Shown: piece after piece, positions 10,146-19,603 of the stretch
How the letters are laid out: every line of letters starts with the position of its first letter
Numbering within the stretch: the stretch's first letter is position 1
Assembly: GCA_937929915.1 (NCBI GenBank)
Contig: CALFUN010000003.1
Location: forward strand, 62,001 to 126,000
Source of the DNA: an uncultured Caulobacterales bacterium
GTDB taxonomy: Bacteria > Pseudomonadota > Alphaproteobacteria > Caulobacterales > Maricaulaceae
DNA: 64,000 bases
Direction: 5' to 3'
Position numbers and translations under genes: made by a program
The notes under the pieces: model-generated
The model's database searches: none
What the model saw: the letters and a program-made list of their open reading frames with translations, nothing else
Told to the model about the DNA's origin: nothing

Positions 10146-10175
10146 CTGGCGGCTATAACGCCCCATAGCCGTCAG
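10146..10175. terminator. bidirectional stem-loop terminator candidate
   Basis: An 11-bp stem with one G-T pair (10146-10156 with 10165-10175, core CGGCTAT/ATAGCCG) lies between the convergent DM13 and metalloprotease genes. The flanks have no long T run on either strand, so termination strength is uncertain. Confidence 0.5.
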
Positions 10176-10204
10176 CGCATAGATATAAAATCTAAAAATT
10201 TGTG

Positions 10205-10978
10205 TTAAAAATCTGCTCCAACAGCATGCAGAACAGAGCCGTGGTTGCGTAACCATTTTTTTGCAAGCTTCACATCATCAAAAATACTATCGCAAACATC
10301 CCAAAAGGCTTGGCTATGATTGGCTTCAATCATATGCGCGCATTCATGCGCTGCCACATAATCCAGCACAAATGGCGGAGCGCAAATTAAACGCCAACTA
10401 TAGGAAATATGCCCTTCGCCATTACGCGTAATACATGAGCCCCAACGCGATGCCGTATCGCGTACACTGATCTTGCCAACTCTCTTACCCAGTTTTTCAG
10501 CATAATGATGGCTTGCCGCTTCAAGTTCTGCGCGAGCTTCGCGGATGAGTAAGCGGCGTACACGGCCTGCAAAACTCTCTGCATCTGGCGATGGGACAAT
10601 AATTTTTTTCATCTCAGGCACAATACGCGGACGGGCCCGGCCTGACGGCGATATAAGCGCAAATTTCTGACCCTGATATAATATCTCTTGGCCTGCAATA
10701 AAGGGCTGCGGCTCTGGTAAGCTTTCAAGCTGCACATCAATCCAGTCGCGTTGCTCACGAGCAAAGTTTTGCGCTTTTTTAAAAGCCCGCACCCCCGGGA
10801 CAACAACATGAACTTCGCGGTCTGCATTTTTCACACGCAAAGAGATTCGCCGCGCACGATCAGACAAAACATATAAAACACGCGGATCATTTGGATCACG
10901 CAAGGGAAAACTCTGTTTGACGCGCTTATTTGCCGTGTTAGTGTTCTGTGTGCCAAATTTCAAAAGGAAGCCTTCCAT
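10205..10978 (-). CDS. YgjP/SprT-like M48-type zinc metallopeptidase
   Basis: A 257-residue protein of the YgjP (DUF45) family. The zinc motif HECAH lies in VAAHECAHMIEANHS, with the third ligand region downstream. The family segments TASRWGSC and ISYSWRLICAPPFVLDYV are both present. It is predicted cytosolic. The open frame continues to 11182, but that would overlap most of the signal peptide of the divergent gene. The ATG at 10978 is the most likely start, although it has no convincing ribosome binding site and its CAT/ATG sits on the same CATG as the start of the opposite gene. An internal TTG near 10907 is another possibility. Confidence 0.85.
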   Translation of the reverse strand: MEGFLLKFGTQNTNTANKRVKQSFPLRDPNDPRVLYVLSDRARRISLRVKNADREVHVVVPGVRAFKKAQNFAREQRDWIDVQLESLPEPQPFIAGQEILYQGQKFALISPSGRARPRIVPEMKKIIVPSPDAESFAGRVRRLLIREARAELEAASHHYAEKLGKRVGKISVRDTASRWGSCITRNGEGHISYSWRLICAPPFVLDYVAAHECAHMIEANHSQAFWDVCDSIFDDVKLAKKWLRNHGSVLHAVGADF

Positions 10979-12569
10979 GACCCAGTTTTTACTCTCAAAA
11001 CCCCTACGCATTGGCGTAAGTGCTATATGCTTATCAGCGACTTTAATGATGGGAGCCTGCGGCCCAAAGGACAAGGGGGCAGAACGGACAATTTCAGCAG
11101 AAAAAGCGCCATTAGGCCTATCAAGCCTGTCAGATAAAGATTTTGCACGGCATTTTTCAGTCCCAAAACGCAAGATTAGCACGGCTGAGAGTCAAAACGC
11201 TCTCGCAAAACTCGGTCTGGCCGAATCAAATGAAAATGGATTGAGCTGGCAAGAACAAAGCGGAAGCAACGGATCTTATACGTTTACCAATATGAAAAGC
11301 ACCTCTGATGACGGGACAGTTTCGATTGGCAAAGCTGAACTTTTTGGCATTCATATGGATGGCGATCAAGCCACATTTGACCGTGCTGACTTTGGGGATG
11401 TTACCCTAATAAGCGAAGATGTCACCATCAAAGTGGACTCCATGAGCCTTGCACGGCCAACAGCCGATACAGCCAAAGCTATCGTGAAAAGCCTTGAAAA
11501 CCTCGCAAATGATATTGATTTGGATTTTGGAGATGAGACTGATTTTGGCTTCGGCGCTATTTCTATGAAATCCGTCGATATTAAAGCCGATGAAGTTACG
11601 GGCACAATCGAACAGATTGTCTGGGGTACGGATGAGGATACAAAACGCGCGGACATCAAAATCGAAAATGTTGATTTTAATATTCCGCAAGACGGATCAG
11701 ATATAAGCTCGCTTCTAACACTGAAAAATCTCTCAGCCCGCGGATATAATGTAAAAGATATATCCAAAGGCTTTGCAGCAGGCACAAGCGGAGACCCCTC
11801 TGGCTTATCTTCATTACTCATGGGGTTTAATGCCTATGAAGTCCCTTATGACACGGTCACATTAGAAGGGTTTAAATTTGATGGCTCTGCCGTGAATATA
11901 GATCTGCCTAAAATCGAAGCCGAGTCGCACGTTAAGAACGATGTTACAACAATCACGCAAGTTCTAGCGCCCATGACAGTGAAAATGAATGAGAGCATCA
12001 GCGGAAATGCGCGCCAAGCCTATGACATATTACAACAGCTTGGTTTTGACACTATGACATTTGAAAGCTCACAAACGACCATTTTAAATAAAAAGACTGA
12101 CACAATGGAAGTCAAAGACGGTATTTTTGAAATGGATGAAGGCTTTCGGTTAAATTATAAATATGGCGCATCAGGTCTACAAGCTTTAGCCGACACACAA
12201 ACTGGCGGAGCGGAGCAGTTAACGAGCGCATTAGACAAGATGAAAATCAACGGCATGACTTTAAGTCTTGAGGATAAATCTATTGTCGAGCGCGGCCTGA
12301 AACTCGCGGCACAAATGCGTGGGAAGGATGCCAATCGCGTCAAACAAGAAATGCGTGCAGCCCTAACCCTAGCCCCGCTCGCAGCGCGTAATGACCTTGA
12401 AAAGGATATTATTAGCCAATTTGGCGGCGCTTTTATGGATTTCATTGATAATAGCGGCACTTTAACTGTGCAAATCGCGCCCCAAAACCCGATTGCTCTG
12501 TCATCTTTAAATGATGTCGAAAACATTACCCCAGAAGATTTAGGATTTTCAGCGCGTCAAGATAATTAA
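10977..12569 (+). CDS. large lipoprotein of unknown function
   Basis: A 530-residue lipoprotein with lipobox MGAC (Cys at about residue 26). I chose the ATG at 10977 because AAGGAAG lies six bases upstream; the open frame starts 60 bases earlier without a comparable site. The mature protein contains many alternating beta-strand segments with AEV/VDIK patterns, for example SMKSVDIKADEV and IKIENVDFNI, which suggests a long beta-rich fold of the kind seen in envelope lipid-transfer or AsmA-like proteins. No catalytic motif is visible. This is an alphaproteobacterial orphan to me. It is divergent from the metalloprotease with overlapping start codons. Confidence 0.75.
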   Translation: MTQFLLSKPLRIGVSAICLSATLMMGACGPKDKGAERTISAEKAPLGLSSLSDKDFARHFSVPKRKISTAESQNALAKLGLAESNENGLSWQEQSGSNGSYTFTNMKSTSDDGTVSIGKAELFGIHMDGDQATFDRADFGDVTLISEDVTIKVDSMSLARPTADTAKAIVKSLENLANDIDLDFGDETDFGFGAISMKSVDIKADEVTGTIEQIVWGTDEDTKRADIKIENVDFNIPQDGSDISSLLTLKNLSARGYNVKDISKGFAAGTSGDPSGLSSLLMGFNAYEVPYDTVTLEGFKFDGSAVNIDLPKIEAESHVKNDVTTITQVLAPMTVKMNESISGNARQAYDILQQLGFDTMTFESSQTTILNKKTDTMEVKDGIFEMDEGFRLNYKYGASGLQALADTQTGGAEQLTSALDKMKINGMTLSLEDKSIVERGLKLAAQMRGKDANRVKQEMRAALTLAPLAARNDLEKDIISQFGGAFMDFIDNSGTLTVQIAPQNPIALSSLNDVENITPEDLGFSARQDN

Positions 12570-12589
12570 GATAAAGACCTAATAATAGC

Positions 12590-12610
12590 GCGGCGGATTA
12601 AATCTGCCGC
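12590..12610 (+). terminator. weak stem-loop after the lipoprotein gene
   Basis: A 9-bp stem with one G-T pair (GCGGCGGAT at 12590-12598 with ATCTGCCGC at 12602-12610) and a three-base loop lies 20 bases after the stop codon. The T stretch comes only at 12616-12619, so it may be a weak terminator or an RNA-stabilising hairpin. Confidence 0.4.
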
Positions 12611-12750
12611 ACAAGTTTTACACATAGAACAAACGAAAATGTAATCTATCGTGCATTTCTATCGTCTTGATATTCTCTGCAATTTAGCACATATGCGTGC
12701 ACATATATCGCGGATTGCAATATTCGCATAACCATTTGGAGGCAAATCGC

Positions 12751-13500
12751 ATGAAAGTTCTCGTCCCCGTCAAGCGTGTGCTTGATTATAACGTTAAGGC
12801 TCGAGTGAAATCCGATCAGTCTGGCGTTGATCTGGCTAATGTTAAAATGTCCATGAACCCGTTTGATGAAATCTCTGTCGAACAGGCGGTGCGGTTACAA
12901 GAAGCTGGGACGGCCACGGAAACGATTGTCGTCTCTATTGGCCCTGCAAAGTCTCAAGAAACCATCCGAACAGGCCTTGCTATGGGTATGGATCGCGGTG
13001 TGCATGTGCAAACGGACGATGACCTTGAGCCGCTTGCGATTGCAAAAATCCTCAAAGCCGTGGCGGAGGCCGAAGGCGCGGATCTGATTATCCTTGGCAA
13101 ACAAGCGATTGATAATGATTACGGCACAACAGGCGGGATGCTCGCAGCCTTGCTAGATCGTCCGATTGGATCTGCGGCAAATTCCATAGACCTCAATGGC
13201 GATAGCCTCACAGTTGTCAAAGAAGTCGATGGCGGTTTGCAAACTGTCAAATTGCAGATGCCTGCGATTATCACAACGGATTTACGCCTTAATGAACCGC
13301 GCTATGCTTCTTTACCCAATATTATGAAGGCAAAGAAAAAACCGATTGATGCGAAGACACCTGCTGATTTCGGTGTGGACACAGCGCCGCGTTTAAAAAC
13401 ATTGAAAGTCACAGAACCACAAGCGCGTGCAGCTGGCATTAAAGTCGAAGATGCAGCCACTTTGGTTGATAAGCTGAAAAATGAAGCAGGAGTTATCTAA
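12751..13500 (+). CDS. etfB: electron transfer flavoprotein beta subunit
   Basis: A 249-residue EtfB starting [16 protein letters not shown] behind a strong TTTGGAGG ribosome binding site. The recognition loop and AMP-binding residues of the family are seen in [34 protein letters not shown] and the typical KVTEPQAR tail. With EtfA it forms the FAD/AMP heterodimer that carries electrons from acyl-CoA and other dehydrogenases to ETF-ubiquinone oxidoreductase. The stop overlaps the start of etfA by one base (TAATG), so the two are translationally coupled and made in equal amount. Confidence 0.97.
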   Translation: MKVLVPVKRVLDYNVKARVKSDQSGVDLANVKMSMNPFDEISVEQAVRLQEAGTATETIVVSIGPAKSQETIRTGLAMGMDRGVHVQTDDDLEPLAIAKILKAVAEAEGADLIILGKQAIDNDYGTTGGMLAALLDRPIGSAANSIDLNGDSLTVVKEVDGGLQTVKLQMPAIITTDLRLNEPRYASLPNIMKAKKKPIDAKTPADFGVDTAPRLKTLKVTEPQARAAGIKVEDAATLVDKLKNEAGVI

Positions 13501-14441
13501 TGGCTATTCTTGTTGTTGCAGAACATGACAATACTGAGCTAAAAGACGCGACGCATAAAACCGTCACAGCCGCGCTCGCTATGGGCGCAGATGTTGATGT
13601 GCTTGTTGCGGGCAACAATGCGGGTGATGTCGCCGAAGCGGCCGCGAAAATTTCAGGCGTGCGCAAAGTCCTCACCGCAGAGCATGACAGCCTAACCCGC
13701 CAACTCGCCGAAAGCATGGAAGTCGTGCTTGTCCCGCTTATGAGCGGATATGACGCCGTATTGGCACCGGACACAACAACGCATAAAAACTATATGCCGC
13801 GTGTCGCCGCCAAGCTTGATGTGCAGCAAATCTCATCCATAACTGGCGTGGAAAGCGCGGATACATTTGTGCGCCCGATCTATGCTGGCAACGCTATGGC
13901 CACTGTGCAATCCTCAGATGCCAAAAAATGTATCACTGTCCGAACAACCGCTTTTGCCGCTGCAGAAGATGGCGGCAGCGCCTCTATCGACGCCTTGGCC
14001 GCGCCGTCTGGCCCCTTCAAAGCCGAATATATTGGCGAAGAGCTTTCTAAATCTGACCGTCCCGAATTAACAGCGGCGAAAACCGTTATCTCTGGCGGGC
14101 GCGGAATGGGAAGCGGCGAAAACTTTAAACTACTCGAGGGCATAGCCGATAAGCTCGGCGCAGCTATGGGCGCATCACGCGCGGCTGTTGATGCGGGCTT
14201 TGTGCCCAATGATTGGCAAGTTGGTCAGACGGGCAAAGCCGTCGCGCCAGACCTCTATATCGCTGTCGGTATTTCTGGTGCCATCCAGCATTTGGCGGGC
14301 ATGAAAGACAGTAAAGTCATCGTCGCAATCAATAAAGACGAAGAAGCCCCGATCTTCCAAGTCGCAGATTACGGCCTCGTCGCTGACCTATTCAAAGCTC
14401 TCCCAGAGTTTGAAGCGGAATTGGAAAAGGCGGGGTTATAG
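13500..14441 (+). CDS. etfA: electron transfer flavoprotein alpha subunit
   Basis: A 313-residue EtfA of normal length. The C-terminal FAD-binding half shows [35 protein letters not shown] and [17 protein letters not shown], all diagnostic. It binds the redox-active FAD of the Etf dimer. It is second in the etfBA operon and is followed by a rho-independent terminator 37 bases after its stop. Together with the acyl-CoA synthetase at 23-25 kb it suggests active fatty-acid oxidation, although the genes are not adjacent. Confidence 0.97.
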   Translation: MAILVVAEHDNTELKDATHKTVTAALAMGADVDVLVAGNNAGDVAEAAAKISGVRKVLTAEHDSLTRQLAESMEVVLVPLMSGYDAVLAPDTTTHKNYMPRVAAKLDVQQISSITGVESADTFVRPIYAGNAMATVQSSDAKKCITVRTTAFAAAEDGGSASIDALAAPSGPFKAEYIGEELSKSDRPELTAAKTVISGGRGMGSGENFKLLEGIADKLGAAMGASRAAVDAGFVPNDWQVGQTGKAVAPDLYIAVGISGAIQHLAGMKDSKVIVAINKDEEAPIFQVADYGLVADLFKALPEFEAELEKAGL

Positions 14442-14477
14442 ATCTCCGCTTTAAACAAATTTAATTTTCAATACATG

Positions 14478-14510
14478 AAAGCCTGCTACTTTTAAGCAGG
14501 CTTTTTATTG
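14478..14510 (+). terminator. rho-independent terminator of etfBA
   Basis: A perfect 10-bp stem AAAGCCTGCT (14478-14487) / AGCAGGCTTT (14495-14504) with a seven-base loop runs into a T-rich tail (TTTTTATT). It is placed directly after etfA. Confidence 0.9.
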
Positions 14511-14586
14511 TCATGAATCAATCTCTTAATAGACATAAATCGATCTAAATTCTTCTTGATACAGGCTCGTCATAAAGGAATGCAGA

Positions 14587-15150
14587 GTGGATAATAAAAT
14601 AAAAAACAACAAATTTCGGTATTGGCTTGGCGGTTGCGTAGCCGCCTTACTGCCCGTTTCACTCGGTCTTTGGTTCGCCGCTATTCCGGTCATTGTGGGC
14701 GGGGACAAATCCTGTAACATTCACACCAATAACGTAACAATGATATGTGATTTTTATCGTAGTTTTGGCTCTGTTTTTTATCAAGTATTCTGCGCGCCAA
14801 TATATTTAAGTTTAATATTTATCGCACCCATAATTGCAATTAGCTGCGTACAAAACTTACTTAAAGAAACTGAAGTATTTTGGATTGATATTATTCAAGT
14901 TAGCATATCTCAATCAACAAAAGCGAATCTTTGGACAGCAGTAATTTATAACGGCGGATTATTTTTCTATATTTTTTATTTACCACTTATATCCAATTCA
15001 TTAAACGGTATCGGAATAATATTTGTCCTTTTAACACTAATTATCATCATTCAAACTTTATTATGGATGTTAATCACAATGCCTTTGTCTTTGATATGTG
15101 CCATTATATTTGGATTGATTATCAGGCCACACAACAAGTCGTCATTATAA
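14587..15150 (+). CDS. hypothetical four-helix membrane protein, AT-rich
   Basis: A 187-residue integral membrane protein with hydrophobic helices at about residues 12-37, 60-85, 115-140 and 145-175. The start is GTG at 14587, supported by a TAAAGGAA site. I do not recognise the family. Two cysteines (CNIHTNNVTMICDFY) sit in the loop after the first helix. The gene is visibly richer in A and T than its neighbours and uses ATT, TTA and AAT codons heavily, which hints at recent acquisition. It stands alone between the etf terminator and the convergent bioA gene. Confidence 0.6.
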   Translation: MDNKIKNNKFRYWLGGCVAALLPVSLGLWFAAIPVIVGGDKSCNIHTNNVTMICDFYRSFGSVFYQVFCAPIYLSLIFIAPIIAISCVQNLLKETEVFWIDIIQVSISQSTKANLWTAVIYNGGLFFYIFYLPLISNSLNGIGIIFVLLTLIIIIQTLLWMLITMPLSLICAIIFGLIIRPHNKSSL

Positions 15151-15184
15151 TAGATAGACAGTTGAAACTTTATCAAACTAAAAC

Positions 15185-16534
15185 CTAAACCACACTCACA
15201 ATCGCGCCGCATAATACTTCCAATTCCTTATCGCTAATAATATAAGGCGGCATGACATAGATAAGCCGCCCGAATGGACGCACCCAAACGCCTGCTTTGA
15301 CAAAAGCTTCTTGGATAGCGGCGACATTAACAGGGACATTCATTTCAACAACACCAATCGCGCCAAGCACGCGTACATCCTTAACGCCTGCATGATCCGC
15401 AAGTGGTTTTAGCGCCTGCAAGCCCCGCTCTATACGCGCAATATTGGATTGCCAGCCTTGCGGGTATAATGCGCCCTGCCCTGTCTGCGTGAGCAAATCA
15501 AGGCTCGCAGAGGCAACAGCACAAGCAAGAGGATTGCCCATAAAGGTCGGGCCGTGCATCAGTTCTGGCACAGCCCCCTCAGAGATTGTCATCGCTACAT
15601 GGCGCGTTGTCATTGTCGCCGCAAGCGTCATCATCCCGCCCGTTAGCGCTTTACCTACGCAAAAAATATCAGGGGTAATGCCTGCATATTCCATAGCCCA
15701 CATTTGACCCGTACGGCCAAAACCTGTCGCGATTTCATCAAAAATCAATAAGACATTATAAGCATCACACAGCGCCCGCGCGGCCTTTAAATATTCTGGA
15801 TGATAAAATCTCATCCCGCCTGCCCCTTGGACAATAGGTTCGATAATCACCGCAGCGACCTCTTGATGGCGAGCTTTAATAGCAGCCTCTAAGGGAGCAA
15901 TATCGCGCGCGTCCCAATCGTCATAAAACCCTATTTCAGGGCGCGGCACAAAAATATGTTGAGCAATCGCGCGCGGAAAAAGATGATGTTGTCCGTTCTC
16001 AGGATCACCAACGGACATACAGCTAAACGGGTCGCCATGATAACCGCCCCGCACAGTTAAAAAAGACTGTTTATTTTTTTCCCCGTTTGATTGCCAGAAT
16101 TGCAGCGCCATTTTTAGCGCCACTTCAACAGAGATAGATCCAGAATCAGCGAGGAATATATGCTCGAGATTATCAGGGGCTAGACGTAATAAACGCGCGC
16201 CCAATTCTGCGGCGGGTTGATGGGCAATCCCGCCAAACATAACATGAGACATGCGTTCTAATTGTGTCTGTGCTGCCGTAATTAAAGCAGCTTGTCCATA
16301 GCCATGTATAGCGCTCCACCATGATGACATACCATCAATTAATTGCCGACCATCCGCGAGTTCTAACATCACACCTTGCGCGCCCGTGACAGGATAGCAA
16401 GGCAGCGGGTCTTTCATAGATGTATAAGGGTGCCAAAGGTGGGTTTTATCAAAAGCCAGCCATTCATCAGGTGATTGAAATATAGGCGATTTAAATATCT
16501 GAGATAATGAGTCTTTGGGCAATATTTTTGGCAT
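15185..16534 (-). CDS. bioA: adenosylmethionine-8-amino-7-oxononanoate aminotransferase
   Basis: A 449-residue class III aminotransferase of biotin synthesis that converts KAPA to DAPA with S-adenosylmethionine as donor. Family signs: HLWHPYTSMKDPLP near the N-terminus, DGMSSWWSAIHGYG, the PLP lysine in CVGKALTGGMM and the HGPTFMGNPLACAVA segment. The reading frame begins at a TTG at 16546; I took the ATG at 16534, which still overlaps the end of bioD by 44 bases. It is the last gene of the run yceI-cytochrome b561-bioF-bioD-bioA. Confidence 0.95.
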   Translation of the reverse strand: MPKILPKDSLSQIFKSPIFQSPDEWLAFDKTHLWHPYTSMKDPLPCYPVTGAQGVMLELADGRQLIDGMSSWWSAIHGYGQAALITAAQTQLERMSHVMFGGIAHQPAAELGARLLRLAPDNLEHIFLADSGSISVEVALKMALQFWQSNGEKNKQSFLTVRGGYHGDPFSCMSVGDPENGQHHLFPRAIAQHIFVPRPEIGFYDDWDARDIAPLEAAIKARHQEVAAVIIEPIVQGAGGMRFYHPEYLKAARALCDAYNVLLIFDEIATGFGRTGQMWAMEYAGITPDIFCVGKALTGGMMTLAATMTTRHVAMTISEGAVPELMHGPTFMGNPLACAVASASLDLLTQTGQGALYPQGWQSNIARIERGLQALKPLADHAGVKDVRVLGAIGVVEMNVPVNVAAIQEAFVKAGVWVRPFGRLIYVMPPYIISDKELEVLCGAIVSVV

Positions 16535-17120
16535 GGGTTTTGACAAAATCTCTATTTAGCGCCGCAGCGTGAGGAATGTCAGCCATAACCCGAACGCCGC
16601 TATATTGCAAAATAATGTCGCGGCTTTGCGGGTTTGTTTTTCCATTAAATATCACGCCAAATAAAGAGATATTACGCTGCCGTAAAAGCTCCAGCGATAG
16701 CAAGCTATGATTAATACTGCCAAGATAGCTATTTATAACCAGCACAACTGGATCGCCTAAATCTTGGATAAGATCAATGGTCAGATAAGTGCTAGACAAT
16801 GGCACCATTAACCCGCCTGCCAATTCGGTCATTAATGGCCGTCCTTGCGTGTCAGGTTTCGAAAAATCTGTAGGTAAGATATGAATGCCGTCAATCTGGG
16901 CGGCTGCATGGGGCGACATTGGCTGGGTCAAACGGTACGTTTCTGCATGAGTTTGAAAAGCAGGAAAACTCACAAGCTCTTTAACTTTATCCGTGTCGCT
17001 ATGCTGCAAATCTCCAGCTTGTACGGGCTTCCAATAATCAGCTTTGAAGGCTTGGCATAAAATAGCCGAAATGACAGTTTTACCTACATCTGTCCCGATT
17101 GCCGCGACAGTTAAATTCAC
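16491..17120 (-). CDS. bioD: dethiobiotin synthetase
   Basis: A 209-residue ATP-dependent carboxylase that closes the ureido ring of dethiobiotin. The P-loop GTDVGKT is at residues 9-15. I chose the GTG at 17120 because its GTGA overlaps the TGA of bioF by four bases, the usual coupling arrangement, and because it places MNLTVAAIG directly before the P-loop; the frame also offers an ATG at 17150 inside bioF. Other family segments are AGGLMVPLS and VLVINSYLGSINHSLL. It is a cytosolic dimer in the biotin pathway. Confidence 0.93.
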   Translation of the reverse strand: MNLTVAAIGTDVGKTVISAILCQAFKADYWKPVQAGDLQHSDTDKVKELVSFPAFQTHAETYRLTQPMSPHAAAQIDGIHILPTDFSKPDTQGRPLMTELAGGLMVPLSSTYLTIDLIQDLGDPVVLVINSYLGSINHSLLSLELLRQRNISLFGVIFNGKTNPQSRDIILQYSGVRVMADIPHAAALNRDFVKTHAKNIAQRLIISDI

Positions 17121-18259
17121 GCCGCCAATCCCGCTTCGTAAATATGCCAAGCCTCTATGGCAGAAAGAAGCGCGTCAATATCTGCGCGCTTATTAAAACT
17201 ATGCAGGCTAATACGCAGACGTTCTTGGCCTTTTGGGACAGTTGGGCTGAGAATAGCTTTGACTGCAAAGCCTTGCATTTGTAGCTTATTAGCTAAAGCT
17301 TTCGCGCGTCTATTTGTTGGGATAAGAAGGCCTTGAATTGGACTTTGACTGTTTAACCATTGCGATGGTTCTACATTTATAGTGCGGATTTTATCTTTAA
17401 AATTCTCAATAATATTCTGTAAATCTTGCCGGGCTGTATCGGCGTTTTCCATACGTTTATAAGCCTGCCATGTCGCTGAAGTGACAGAAAGGGACGGTGC
17501 GGTTGTATAAATAAATGTACGGCAGAAATTAATTAAATACTCTTTCAATATATCTGATCCGCAAATCGCAGCCCCGTGCAAGCCGATCGCTTTGCCAAAT
17601 GTATAAACAACGGCAAAAACTTTATCTTGCAAAGCTAATTGCGCCACAAGGCCTTGTCCATTTGTGCCGTAAACGCCGTTAGAATGGGCTTCATCAACAA
17701 TTAAAGCAGCACCATATCTCTGGCACAAATCCGCTATTTCCGTGAGCGGTGCCACATCCCCATCCATAGAATATAGCGCTTCAACAGCGACATAAATTTG
17801 CCCGCGAATTTGTCCAAGATATTGCATTAACTGCGCTTCTAAATCTGCAAGATCATTATGTTTAAACCGCGCGCGGGACGCATAAGATAGGCGAATACCG
17901 TCAATCATACTCGCATGCACTAAAGCATCTGAAATGATAAGGTCATCCGCGCCTCCGACACAGGCCAGTAGCCCCGTATTCGCCGCATAGCCTGATGAAA
18001 ACATCAATGCATTTTCAAAGCCGTGAAACTGCGCAATATGCGTTTCTAACTCAGATATTTTTTCATCATGCCCGGTAATGAGCCGCGAGCCTGTTGCCCC
18101 GCTATTTTGCGGATCTGCATTCAAAGGTAAAGCTGCCAACCCCAAATAATCATTCGAGCTAAAATCAATCCCAGGCATCACATTAAGCGCGCGAAATGTG
18201 CCATCATCTTTACGGCGCTTAAGCGCGCAGCGTAATTTATCTTGAGCCATTTTCGACAT
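17117..18259 (-). CDS. bioF: 8-amino-7-oxononanoate synthase
   Basis: A 380-residue PLP enzyme of the alpha-oxoamine synthase family that joins pimeloyl-ACP (or CoA) with alanine to give KAPA. Visible signs: FSSNDYLGLA, GSGATGSRL-like GATGSRLITG, DEAHSNGVYG with the cofactor aspartate and histidine, and the PLP lysine in YTFGKAIGLHG. I took the ATG at 18259, one base after the stop of the cytochrome b561 gene; another ATG lies at 18250. The tight spacing places it in the same transcript as the upstream yceI-cytochrome pair. Confidence 0.95.
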   Translation of the reverse strand: MSKMAQDKLRCALKRRKDDGTFRALNVMPGIDFSSNDYLGLAALPLNADPQNSGATGSRLITGHDEKISELETHIAQFHGFENALMFSSGYAANTGLLACVGGADDLIISDALVHASMIDGIRLSYASRARFKHNDLADLEAQLMQYLGQIRGQIYVAVEALYSMDGDVAPLTEIADLCQRYGAALIVDEAHSNGVYGTNGQGLVAQLALQDKVFAVVYTFGKAIGLHGAAICGSDILKEYLINFCRTFIYTTAPSLSVTSATWQAYKRMENADTARQDLQNIIENFKDKIRTINVEPSQWLNSQSPIQGLLIPTNRRAKALANKLQMQGFAVKAILSPTVPKGQERLRISLHSFNKRADIDALLSAIEAWHIYEAGLAA

Positions 18260-18260
18260 A

Positions 18261-18818
18261 TTATGAATTATGTTTGAGAAAGGGGAGCATACGCGCGAGT
18301 AAATTATCTTTACTGACAAATTGATGCTTCAAGGCCGCGCCAATATGCAAAACAATCAAGCCCAACATGATCTTACCACCTATCCCGTGTAAGGTTTTCA
18401 GAAGTGCCTCAACACTCTTTTCTTTGGGAACTCCCGGTAAATTCGGCCAAGGCACCGTATAAAAAAGCTCCGTTTGAATGGGCAGGCGCGAAGCCGATAC
18501 CATCGCCCAGCCTAATAACGGCATAGCAATCATAAGCACATAAAATCCAATATGTGTAATTTTTGAGGCTGTTATTTCCCAAGTTTTCATTCCCTCTGGC
18601 AGCGCAGGCGGTTTATGCCCAAGCCGCCATAACAGGCGAAAAACAGAGAGAAACAGCACCGTAATCCCAAAACTTTTATGCCATTGATAGATAGCAAATC
18701 GGTTGGGCATATTCTCATTGGTCATCAGCAGACCAAAACCAATCAACCCGATAATCATCAGCGCAATGAGCCAATGCAGCGCCATTGCAACTGTAGAATA
18801 TCGGGTTGAATTTGGCAT
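18261..18818 (-). CDS. cytochrome b561 family protein
   Basis: A 185-residue diheme b-type cytochrome with four transmembrane helices (about residues 10-30, 48-65, 85-108 and 145-170). Haem-ligand histidines are expected in MALHWLIAL, QWHKSFG, ITHIGFYV and GLIVLHIGAALKHQF. These proteins pass electrons between quinols and periplasmic partners. The gene begins four bases after yceI, a pairing seen widely in proteobacteria, where the YceI lipocalin is thought to supply an isoprenoid such as a quinone to the cytochrome. It is directly followed by bioF. Confidence 0.92.
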   Translation of the reverse strand: MPNSTRYSTVAMALHWLIALMIIGLIGFGLLMTNENMPNRFAIYQWHKSFGITVLFLSVFRLLWRLGHKPPALPEGMKTWEITASKITHIGFYVLMIAMPLLGWAMVSASRLPIQTELFYTVPWPNLPGVPKEKSVEALLKTLHGIGGKIMLGLIVLHIGAALKHQFVSKDNLLARMLPFLKHNS

Positions 18819-18822
18819 ATAA

Positions 18823-19542
18823 TTAGGCGTCGTCTTTTATGAATTCAACTTCGATTGAAATTTCAACCTCATCACCCACAAGCGGCGTATAAAGCCCTAA
18901 ATCCCAGTCGGAGCGTTTAATTTGTGTGGATGCAGAAATGCCGATAATGGGTTTTTTACTTTGAAAATGCTGACCCACCTTATTCAGTTTTACATCCAAT
19001 GTGACAGGCTTGGTAATACCTTTCATCGTCAAATTCCCTGTGAGTTTGCCTTGTCCTGTTAAATTTTGCGACAATTCTTTGCTCTCAAAGGTGATTTTAG
19101 GATGATTATCAACATCAAAGAAATCTGAACTGACAAGATGCTCGTCAAACTTATCAACACCGCTATCAATACTCGCAGCGTCAATCGTCACAGATAATGT
19201 TGAATCCGTCGGATTATTTGGCTTCAGGTCAATCGTGGCTTCAAAATCATTCCAGCGCAATGTCGGGCGGGCATAGCCTTGGTGTAAATATTGGAAAGTG
19301 ATATAAGCATGTGTTTCTTCGGATTTATAAATTCCCGCAGGCGCCTCGGAAATTTTAGCTCCGGGCAGTACAGCAACCGCTTCTTTGGCTTTATCAGATC
19401 CCGCTTGGGCTACTTTGGTCACAGCCTCACTGGTGGATTGGCTAGCTGACTTAACAGCGGATTGCGCCGTATCATTGGCTTGCGCGCAGCCTGTAATCAA
19501 TAGCAGCGTTGCACTCGATAATATAAGTGATTTAAATGTCAT
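18823..19542 (-). CDS. YceI-family lipoprotein (isoprenoid-binding lipocalin fold)
   Basis: A 239-residue lipoprotein with lipobox ITGC (Cys19). A 45-residue Ala/Ser/Lys-rich helical linker follows, then the YceI beta-barrel from about residue 65. It shows AYITFQYLHQG, VTIDAASIDSGVDKFDEHLVSSDFFD, ITFESKEL and LTMKGITKPVTLDV, all family signatures. YceI proteins bind long-chain polyisoprenoids in a barrel. The linker is longer than in plain periplasmic YceI, which fits a tethered form. First gene of the yceI-cytochrome b561-bioFDA run; the preceding gene ends 61 bp upstream, so a promoter may lie in that gap. Confidence 0.92.
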   Translation of the reverse strand: MTFKSLILSSATLLLITGCAQANDTAQSAVKSASQSTSEAVTKVAQAGSDKAKEAVAVLPGAKISEAPAGIYKSEETHAYITFQYLHQGYARPTLRWNDFEATIDLKPNNPTDSTLSVTIDAASIDSGVDKFDEHLVSSDFFDVDNHPKITFESKELSQNLTGQGKLTGNLTMKGITKPVTLDVKLNKVGQHFQSKKPIIGISASTQIKRSDWDLGLYTPLVGDEVEISIEVEFIKDDA

Positions 19543-19603
19543 AAGTCTTCTCCATGAGGCGACATTATAAAGAGAAAAATTGGCTTTGTCTGTAACAATT
19601 CAC

